Assembly (NCBI RefSeq): GCF_015832195.1
Contig: NC_052028.1
Coordinates: 6,181,501 to 6,245,500, forward strand
Length of the DNA: 64,000 bases
Origin: Motacilla alba alba
Taxonomy: Eukaryota; Chordata; Aves; Passeriformes; Motacillidae
Direction of reading: 5' to 3'
Part shown: piece after piece, positions 1 through 10,700 of the stretch
How the letters are laid out: every line of letters starts with the position of its first letter
Position numbering within the stretch: the first letter of the stretch is position 1
Position numbers and translations under genes: made by a program
Notes under the pieces: generated by a model
The model's database searches: none
Seen by the model: the letters and a program-made list of their open reading frames with translations, nothing else
What the model was told of the DNA's origin: nothing

Positions 1-780
1 TGCCACTCTTAGCTTCTCTTGGCATATTTATACCTTCAGTCAAAAAAAAAAGAAGTATCTTAACTCAGTGTCTCCATTTTTATGATTTGAGTTTGGTGGA
101 ACCTTCCATCAGCATTCAGACAAATGTCTGTTTCCTCTACAGTTTTTTTTACTCCATTTACATCTTTTAGACAAGAAAGCTTTCATTTTTTCCTCCACAA
201 GGAGAGAACTCCAGTATAAAATACTTCTATAGCAACTTCTTCATCAAAATCTCTCAACACTTCAGGCTGAATACCAAGTGCTCTCTTAATTAAAAGACCT
301 GAAACTAATCCTCATCCTCAATCTTCAAAGGATCAAGTAATCCAGCAAATACACGAAGGTGACATTAACAGACAACATCTAGCAACTCCTTTCCTTGGAC
401 TTAATGTGCATTTTTTGTATATAATTTCCTAGGATTTATGAAGCCTCTGTAAGCTCAAGATGTCAGCATAAATGCAAATGAATTCTACCAGCTAAGCTTT
501 GGGTACTGCCTCTGCAGCACCTTTGTGTAAGACACACAGACACACAATAACACAATAACACAGACACACAATAACAAAAACACAGTTCCATCTTTGACAA
601 AAAATCAGTATTTATGTTTGTATTAAGAGAATTGCAGGTTCTATGTATTGTACAGTGTTTTTGAGACAAGACTGACATTTGGCTTTGTTTTGAAGACAAG
701 ACTACAAAAAAGAATATTAGGTGAATCCCACTGTAATATAATTTTGGGTTTTATACCTGGTTTGCAAAGGAAATTGACAA
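1..780. other. Intergenic DNA beyond the HMMR 3' end
   Basis: AT-rich sequence with no supported exon. It holds one CA-rich simple repeat near 531-586. By synteny with mammals the next gene beyond the left edge should be MAT2B, but nothing of it is visible here. Confidence 0.5.
531..586. repeat. CA-rich short tandem repeat
   Basis: Alternating blocks of ACACACAATAAC and CACAGACACACAATAAC are repeated about four times with small differences. It lies just beyond the predicted HMMR transcript end. Confidence 0.7.
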
Positions 781-798
781 ATTCTTTAAATTAAAATT

Positions 799-804
799 TT
801 TATT
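799..804 (-). terminator. HMMR: Candidate HMMR polyadenylation signal (AATAAA)
   Basis: The plus strand reads TTTATT, which is AATAAA on the HMMR strand. It lies about 920 bases past the stop codon, so the 3'UTR would be near 0.95 kb with cleavage around 775-785. It is the first canonical signal I found after the one that overlaps the last codons. Transcript evidence is absent. Confidence 0.45.
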
Positions 805-1726
805 GAGCTAAAATGTTGTTAATTTTAAATGCAGTTTAACAGATTCTTTCCCCATTGTCAAAGTTCCAGTCTGTGCAATGCATGTGAGTTCTGTGGTGTC
901 CTCCCACCCAGTGAGAGAAGTTCTGCTGTTATTCCCTGTCACTGTAGCACTGCTCGCCTACAACAGCTGGCTACCAAGATTTTATGGCAGTTCAGGAGTC
1001 CAGCAGACACAGCATTGCTCTTAAGACACTAATCTTGGGCACAGTACACAAACATTTAGATAAATGCAGTCAACTGGACTTTGACCTGCAAATGCTCTTC
1101 TGAAGATCAACGGCTGCAACACCCAGCCCCCAGATTTAAGTTCACATATACTGAATATAGATCCTGTAGAATATCAAAATTAAGTGTACAGTCCCATTTC
1201 TGCTCTGGTTCTATAGTGTGTAAGCCACAGAAGTAAAAAGGTCTCTTGGCAGTATTGCTGCCATTGGTACCAAAGCAGCTATAAACAGCAAAATTAATTT
1301 AACATAGAATTGCATACACTGGATAGATGAAAAAAAAATTAAAAACATATAAAAGTCAAAAAACTCATATGAAATCAGATTTCATTTGTAATCTTAATGT
1401 CCAGTGCTTATTCTCCTTTTCCAAACTTAAAATGCTCTGTTCAAAACCTAACTAAGCAGCCTCAGCATATCCAAAATGTGCAACAGTGAACACTTTGCAG
1501 AGTTCATGCCTGTAATGATGTTACCAGGAGTCAGGAATGTGCTGTCACCTGTTGCTTCTCAGTAAAACATAAGTTTTTCTAAAAATATATAATTTTAGAT
1601 TAATACAAATCAGTAGAAGCCCTAGAGAAATTTATACAGCATTCAAGTTCACCTTGAAGAAGCAGTCTGTTGAAGTCTCCTGTAGTCACCTTATGGGTCA
1701 CTTATTTTCTTGATACCAAGAAGACT
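805..1726 (-). other. HMMR: Probable HMMR 3' untranslated region
   Basis: This is AT-rich sequence between the HMMR stop codon and the candidate AATAAA at 799-804. It contains no splice-supported coding exon. The assignment rests only on position and the polyadenylation signal. Confidence 0.45.
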
Positions 1727-1746
1727 TCAAATTTTGTTTTTATTAC
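1727..1746 (-). CDS. HMMR: HMMR coding exon 18 (terminal)
   Basis: It encodes the rest of Gly726, then NKNKI and a TGA stop at 1727-1729. The acceptor TTGCAG precedes it. Human HMMR continues about ten residues further. An AATAAA string overlaps these codons. Confidence 0.7.
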
Positions 1747-4700
1747 CTGCAATGGAAAAATATTAACAAGTTTGAGTTTTTCACCTTCTGCTCCCACCAC
1801 ATTTAGTTATTTCTTGTCTCCTGGGGGGCAGAAGGCCCTACAATGAACCTCGCAGGCAAGCCAGGATTTCAGACTCTGGAACAGACACTATAATGAAACT
1901 CTCTCCCCCACCCTGCTTCCCTTGGTGTGCCCCCATGTTCTCTCCATCTGTTCCTCCACTTCACATTTATCTGCAGACCTTTTGACCTTACCTCGACACC
2001 TACAGTGGTGTAAGGTCCTGCCAGGAGCAGCTAAAGAGCCAGGGTGCAAAGGGGTCTGGCTGAGCCACTTGTACCCCATCATCTGTGCAGGAGACACTTA
2101 CTGTAACCTCATCAGCAGTGATATGAGAGCTGGTGACAGAAGGAAAATGGCTCTGCTCTCTGACCTGGTACACCACCTATTCCTGCCAGGTTGTAGGGAT
2201 CTGGGCTGGAAGGTACACCGGGAGTGCCTCCAACCTCTGCTGTGGAACAAGAGACACCATTCACCTCCCTCAGGTGCAGCAGACTATGCAAGACTCTCAT
2301 ACCTTCCTTGGTTAAGCTTAAGAGGGACAAAGGCTACATCAATCTCACACTTACCTTCTTTTAAAGGTGTTTTTGGAGGAATATTTTCCTTGCTATCGTG
2401 CTGGAAAGCTTTGGAAGGATCAAAACGCTTAATGCCCTGTACTGCACACAGCTGCTCCTGAAGCTGCCTGTTGGTTTGCTTTTCCTTGGCTAGCAATGCA
2501 CGCAGCTTTGAGACATCCTAGGGAAAACAGGACTTGGAAGTTAGATGAAGAACAGGAGAAGAGTCTGCTTCATCATTTACTGAGGGAGCCATTTTGCCTA
2601 ATGCTAAACATATAGACAATTATTGGTGGCACTAAAACCCAAACATACAGGTGCAGAGAAACCAGCAGCACATACAGGTACTGTGTAACACCAATAAGCA
2701 GTATGGCAGTCTGAAACTTTCAGCAGATAGCTTATTAAGTCTAGGATCCCCCCCAAAAAAAAAAAGAGTAGAGGTACTTATTTGTACTGCTGATCCCTCT
2801 GTATATTGGAAATTCAGTCAAAAATAAAATTTTTGGCATTTCTGGAGGCTGGTGGTTTATTGTAATCTGCTTTGTGCAGGGAATTTAAGAACCAAGAAAT
2901 AAGTAGCTCGAAGGACTAGTCTATAAATATTTAGAGTAACAAACAAAGGCATCAAGCACGTTAGTAACTTGCAGATTTCCAATTTTTCATTTCACTAACC
3001 TGCTTCAGGTGGGCATTGTCTTCCTTCAGCTTCATAACATGCTTGATTTTTTGCTTCATGTTCTGGTGGCCAAGTAGTTTTGCATATGCATCACTCAGTT
3101 TATTCAGTTCTACCTGGGCTGCCCCGTGCTCCTCCAGGAGAGCATTCTTCTCTGCTTCAAAAGCATCTAGTTGTTGCTGAAATACATTTGAAAATGTCTT
3201 CAAAATCTTTCAACTAAACATAACTTTTTACTGAACTGAAATCTACCAAGGAAGATTAGTTTGGGAAGGGGAATAGCTGGCTCATTGGATAGTGACTTCA
3301 GAAAACACTGCAGAATAGATGCCTTAGAATGGGAAGCAGCATATTTACTTCTCAAGAGTAGAACTTGAGCCAAGTGTAAAAGTCTTATGTCAGCAGATAC
3401 TAACAAACACCTACTTCACCACACACCTGAAAAGGCTTAACTTTGTTATGTAAGTCTTCATACAGTTTACGCCAGGTCTGGATCTCTTTCTTTAGGCTAG
3501 AGGTCACATCTTCACTTACAGTTTTCCTAAAAAGCAAGAAGCAGAGTTTTGTTATGTTCCTTGTTAGCTCTCAGCACTTCTTCCCAATAAAACTTAGCTG
3601 TGCCATCATGTGCAGTTTAAGTTTGAGAAAGTCACCTTGATCTTTCTGCTTCAAGTTCTCTTTTCAGATCTTCAGTTTGCTCCTCAAGTTTTTCCTGAAG
3701 TTTAGTCACTTGTGCAAGGCACGACTCCTTTGTTCTCTCTGTTTCTGCTTCTTTTAGTGCAAGCTTGGTCTGGACTTCTAAAAGCATCCTGAGGAAAATA
3801 CCATAATTTATTAATGAGCCCTTGATTTTTACTTTTTTTCCACTATACTAAATCTAAATCCCACAAGTAACCATGGTTGAAAAGCTGTTTGTAGAACTGA
3901 AATAAAGGTTTGCACAAAAAGGGCCACAAAGAAAACAATAGTACAGAAGGCAATTAAGTTTAAGATGAACAACATTTTAACCTTTTTCTGTAAAGATGCA
4001 AGCAGTCCTTTCAAAGCAAAGAAAGATCATGTTGTTTATTTAAGGTTGCTCAAGCCAACAGCTTTTATCAGGGATGGTTTACTAGTTAGGTTTTATATGG
4101 AGAGATTTGCTCAAGCAGGAACTAATCAAGACTGTTCAGTGTGGACATATGCAAGACTTCAAAAACCCTACACCTAAAAGCACTGACCCCTCTTCAGCCC
4201 CTGCTGTTTGCTCTATCCCTCCCCTGCCACCTCAGCCAGGAAACAGCTCTAATGAAAACTGGAGATATTAAACAGGTGGGAAGAAAGCAAGGGCAGCATC
4301 TTAACCAACACAGAACCACAGAGAACATGGATCACTAAACTGCTGTCGAACAGTCAGAAGCACGTCCTCAGCTACTGGCCTAACACAACTTCTTTGGTGT
4401 TGTTTCTCATCAGCTGCACTGCAATGCCTTGTATTAGGCAGAGAGAGGACTTAGTTTATATCATCACAGTGTGGCAACTCATGGGTGATTAATTGGCATC
4501 TGCTTGTGAGCAGAATTTGAGGTGACATCATTCAGACTGGAGTGGTAGAGAGTGAGTTCTACATTAAGTGTTTGTTTGCCACCCCTGGGGATTTCATTTG
4601 CAGAGCAGCCACTGTAACTGATATTTCTGAAACAGACAATATTCCAACGTATTTCATTCAAGTATTTTCCTTTTCCTCTATGTTCCACATATAAACAAAA

Positions 4701-7700
4701 GTCAAAATAACTGTTTGGACAGACCAGTTTCCTAATGCATATAAACTGAATAAATTTTATCCATCGGAATTTTCAGCTTTCTGCACTGGGAAAAACAAGA
4801 AACTTCAGCATACACCAAATACTGATCTGATCTTTAGAGCATCACATAAGGTTCTAGGTAGAAAGGCAAGCCTCAGTTTGCATTCTTTAGCTTAAGGAAA
4901 AGTTTGTCTGTGTAGTACCTTGCATATTCTTCATTTGCTTTGTTTTTAGTGTATTCTGCTTCTTGAAGCAACTGCAGAGTCTCTTGACCTACTTTTTTTA
5001 GGTTGGCAACTTCTTCTTGCAGAGAGGAATTCTCCAGTTTAAAACTGCAAATTTCTTCAGCTGATGTTTTCTTGTAGCTGGTATTACAGTACAAATGAGA
5101 AAAACCTTGTTACTTCAGGCAAAATACAGATTGAAATGTTCACACCTTACAAGAGAAATATGAGCTCATGTTAGCAAGTATCAAAGATTTTATAACCTGA
5201 AGAGCTGGCAGTGTACAGGCACTGATAAATCCAAAGGTAAGAAAGAAACCACAACACAGCTCCATCAAGCCATAAGCAGTAACACTATGACAAATTCTGT
5301 AATACAGATATTACTATGTTTTGTAGGTATTTTAAAACATATAGGACCTACTCACTCTGAAGGTTATTTTAAACAGCAAAGCACCTACTGTCTGTAGTTG
5401 ACATTGGCAAATATCCCACAGGATCCTTCATGGGTGACACACATACCTCATAATAACAGTATCACTTCTTATATACTTTCTAAACCTGAATATTTTAAGT
5501 TAAAAGAATTGCAGTAACTGTAGGAAACTACTTTCAATTCAGTGCAAATTTTGAGTCTATATAAGTCTCTTTACAAGATATTTCAGTGTCAAGAACACGA
5601 TCACTAGTTACAAATCTCTTTGTGATTCAAGACCACTGAACTCCTCCAACTGGTTACATTCTGGAAGAAGAAATACCCAATTTCCTGAACTTGATAGTGA
5701 TACTATCTAGTGATACTGTGTCACTACATTTGCCTAGTACTCAAGAAATAAATTCTTAATGCCACCAAACACCATCACAAAATCCTCTGCTCAACCATGC
5801 CAGCACTCACATGTGGCACATAAACGAACAGTACATTTTACTGTCATCTTAGAGATAATGCTTGTCCTATACATTAATAAAACCTAAATACCTTTCAAAG
5901 TCAGCAATAGTCTTCCCAAGTTCCTGCAGTGTATTGCTGTGCTCTTCTTGGATTTTCAACACAGCACTGCTATGCATTGCCTTGATTTGCTCCAACTCTG
6001 CATTCTTCCTGAAATAAAAATTCAGCATAGCACTCTGAAGAGAAGCATGTGTGAACACATCACCAAATGCTGCTATCAGTTACAGAAAGCTTGAACAGCA
6101 GCAATGAATTGTGACAAACCAGTAACTTCTCACATACAGGTGTTACTAAGGATTTCCCCTCTCCTTATTTTCCAAGAGAGCTATAGAATAGACTGAAGTC
6201 TATTACCTAATAGTAAACTTAAACAAGAAACAACTGGCTTGAAAGTATTTTTGTCATAGCCTTTTACAGGACAGAAATAGCCAGTACAACATGCACATAC
6301 CTCATCCAGCACAGCAAGGTCAGAGCACTACAATACCAGCCTTTCAAGCAAATCCCAATGGGCTTTTTTTTGTTTTGTTTTAAATTACAACAATGTAAAA
6401 CTGACTAACATTACTATTAATACTGACTCTAGTTACTAGTGCTAGTGATGGGATCTCATCACTATCAGTAATTAAAAACCAGCAAGAAATAACTTCAGAT
6501 CTGCAAAGGTCTCTAAAACATGAATTGGGCTCAGAAGCTCTGCTTACACTACTAATTTAACATTTTTCCTTTCAAAACTTGAATCAGAAAATTTCTTTCA
6601 CAAACCCTTTCAACTCTTCTTCCATCTGTGCGAGTTCAAGACCTTGAGATTTGATTTCTTGTTCCAGTCGCTTCACCAACTTTTCAGCTTTCTTCTCCTT
6701 TGCATGCAATTTATTCAGCTCCTTCATGGTACCACTCAGCTCTTCTTCCAGAAGATGTCTCTCACTTGTTACTTCATCTTCAAACTCTAGTAACTTCTGC
6801 TGCATTGATGCAGATGACTCCTGCATGCCAGAATACCACAGACTTTAAAACTACCAGTACTTCCTGGGTAGTTAAGGGTTAATGTACAGTGTTTAAGTTT
6901 CGAATCTATGGGAAGAACCAAAACCCTCATCCCACCAGGAATGATTCTTAGTCCTATTACATCACACAAGTTTCTGCAGGCCAGTACCTACTTTGCCATA
7001 TTAATGATAATTAAATCTGTGGAATGCACATCTCCTGTGCAAACAACAATTTTTAGTGCCAGTCCTTGGGAATACAACCTATTTTTAGACTAATTCATAG
7101 CCTGTATTTACCTTCTCTTGCTGCAGCTGAGAGATGACCACCTCATGTTTCTGAAGGAGTTTTTGGTGTTCTTGTTCCACCAAATCAATTTTTTTTTTCA
7201 GGTCTTCTATTTCAGCATTCATATTCAGGAACTGTCCTTTGGCCTCAGACAACTCTTTCTCTACATAGAAAATTTGTCAATACAACACAAACTCCCTTAT
7301 TTATCTTCAAATAGCTACAATACGTATTAATCATAACACTTCCATTCCATCTTAGTTTTTCCCTTGCCTAACTACCAAAAACAAAGAAAGAAAACCCTCC
7401 ACAAAACAAATCCATACCTATAACCCATCTGGAAACTCCTCAAAATTGGCTCAGGGTATCCCACTTTAAAATCATTTTAACAGTATGAGTGTTTGGACCA
7501 AGCAATTCGCCTTCACCAGAAGAGCAGGGAAAAGCAACTACATGAGTTCCCCAAAGCTTCTCCCACAAACTAGCACACAGAAGGCAGCTGGTACAGAAAA
7601 TTGACTACATGTCTCAGATTGCAGTTGCTAGAGTTGGGAGAGAAGGAGTAAGGAGGTGAAGGAGGATCCTTGCCACATTTCCAACACCTCAGTGGATCTG

Positions 7701-10700
7701 TGAACAAGCTGCTAGCAGTGAATTCACACAATATTATACTGCTTCTCAGTGAAGAGTAAGGAACAAGAACTTCTTAGTGTTCACCCTTCAGATTAAAGCC
7801 ACTCCTACAGTTTTCACTGTATACTATGAAGCCAAGTTACCCTCCATGGAAACACCAATTCAGACTTAACAGATGTCAGATGTGAAGTGATTTCCTTGTT
7901 GTTAAAAACATGCCTTGCTGTTTCTAGCTGGAGCTCAGAGACTTGACTTCTCATTTAGATCAAACCAGTCTAAATTGACATTGTGGAAAACACCTATTTG
8001 AGATGCTTTAAGACATGAGTGATCCCACATATGGAACAGTGCACGAGAACAATTACCTTTCTCTTGTTGAAGCAATTGACACCTCTCTTTAAGTTCTTTC
8101 ATCAGTTTACATGACTCTTCCTCTTTTGCGTTGAGGGTATTCCTCAGGATTTCAATATCTTGGTCTTTCTTACTCAGTGTCTCCTCCATCTGGGCAACTT
8201 CCAGTTTGTATTTCTCTGCTGTTTCTGCAACACTACTGTAGAAGAAAATTCAGGCTCTTGTTTAACCATTAAATTTTGTTTGTAAGCTTACACATGAACA
8301 CAAAGGAAAATGCTTAGGATTGTTAGTTTTCAAGAGGAAAACTGCCTTCTTGAGAACAATTTGATGTTACCTGAGCTCTGTAATATATTCCAGGAGTTTC
8401 TCAATGTCAGACTTTTCTTCAACTTTCTCTCTCTCAGTAGCAGACCTAAAACCAGACAGGTTTTAGGACAGATACATTTAAATAAATTCAGAGTTAGGTA
8501 GTAACATACACTTCTCATCTCCCAGTTTGGCTGAAAAACTGATATTGGCTCTAAGAGATGATTCTATTCTCTTCATCCCTGTTCCAGATAATCTTCTCAT
8601 TGTAGTAAATATGCTAAGCCACATTTTGCCACAAACAATATGCCACAAACATAATAATGCATTAACATAATGCAGCTTTTTTAGCAAATCAGCATCTCCT
8701 TCCTGTGTGACCTGCACTACATACATTATTACCTTTGTGTATTTTCACAGCCAAGTTCTTGCTGCAGTGCCAATTGTGCCAACGTGACACTGAGCATAGC
8801 TTGGAAGCTCAGCCCAGGTCACTATCCTCAGCATGTTAGTGCACTGTTCCTGTGCAGCACGTGACATTTTTTGGGCAGAGTACAAAGTGCTGAGATAGAG
8901 AGTGGGTTCTATCTACCTAGAGCTGCTGAAACCAAGAGACTCTGCAGTTGCCTTTCTTCAGAGCACGTGTCTGCATCAAAGCAGCTCTGAAGGCACCACA
9001 ATGGCTCTTCAATGCACTTCTCTGGAGAGCATGAATGTATTCATCAAATCCAAGCCAAATGTCTGCTGAATTAGGATTTCAGCTCCTGATCTAATGCTTT
9101 TCTATTCTTGCTTATTCCTGACTCAGTGGTCTAAAGGGCCAGAAACAGCCCATCCATACAAGTGTCCTCCTCTAACCTGAACAACAACTCTTTTCTAAAG
9201 ACACGTCTTTCCTCCCCACCCAATACCCAAGAAAACCCCACCTACACCACACTGGAAGATAAAGGGTTGATGTGATAGTTTGTATTTTGGAAAAAAAGCT
9301 AGATACACTAGAGAAACAATGTTTCTAATGGTATTTTTATCAAACCACAGCCCTTGTTAGAACTTCATTCCATTGTATTTATTCCAGATTACAAACACTG
9401 ATAATGTCTGTTCCTTCTCTTAGGGAGACAGCCTTGATTTTGGTTACTACAAAGGAAAAGCATGGAAACACAGCCAGGTCTTATCATATCATATATCAAT
9501 TCCCTTCCTAGCACTTACAATTTTTCTTGTAACTGTGCTACTTTTCCTTTTGAATGCTCTAGATTCCTTTGCACTTCCTGCAGCTTCAATTCCATGTTCT
9601 CCTGCTTTGCCAGTGCCGTCTTAAAAAAAAAAAAAAAAACAAAAAACAACAAAATACACCATATTAACATTAAAACAAGATTTAGTAAAAATAAAATGCA
9701 TTGTGGAAGAGACAGTGGTGAAATTAAATATAATCATTGCTAAATGTGATTGCAAGTATCCCTCTGTAAAGATATCAGCCGCTTGTTAAACAACAACTGC
9801 CACCAAGAGCTTCAAGCTATCCTGAGGATCACTGGTTTTAATTCCTGAGCAGCTCAGAATTGCTGTCCTGTGCAAATGGTCATACCTTTTCCTTGGCATC
9901 CCTCATGTTTCTGAGCTTCATCAACTCCATGCACAAGCTGCTCATTTTCTTCTGCACACCATCTTCAGACAACTTGTTAGAAAGAAGATAAAACCACTAA
10001 GTGTAATTCCTTTGTACGAATTGCAGTTCACACAACCCTTTCCGTGTGTTCCCCTCCCTGTGTTTAGACAGAAGGGCGCAAAATCCCAAACCAGACATGC
10101 TTTACATCAAAACACCTGCTGATCAGCAAGTAAAGCTTCCTCTTGCACAGGAAACTCAATAAGAGCAAAGGCAAAGCAAAGATGCACTTATTTGTCTGAA
10201 TACCTTTGACTTTAGCAGTTCATTGCTTCTTGTTAACTCCAGAAGCTGTTTCTTCAGGCATGCAACATTCGCTGAAAGAGAGGTTTTCTCCTGAACCGCA
10301 GCACTCAGCTTTGCTTCAATCTTCACAAGATCTTCATCCAGAGCACGAAGTTTTTTATCCTGCTCTCCACGTTCTCTCACTAATGCACGAATCTAAAACA
10401 TAGTAGGAAATAAAGAAAATACCTCATCATTAGTTTAGCCAAGTAAACCACAGGCATAGGTATCCAAACTGTATTTACTTTCATTCAGAACACGTATCTG
10501 CAACTCTCATTCACAGGAAGGAAATAACAGAACTACCACAATTCCCCATTATCACACCATATAATAGCAATATTTCATCTGACTTATTTTATGCTTCCAC
10601 ACCAGTATAAAATGTTAAAATTATAATAGTCTTAGCTTTAATGAGCAACAGAAGCCAACTCTCCTTTTTGGCTGTGACAAACAAAAAGGCAGAATGTGAC

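Noticed and set aside
1922..2461. 179-codon plus-strand frame near HMMR exon 17
   Set aside because: It overlaps the antisense of a real exon and intron 17, and the translation has no recognisable domain.
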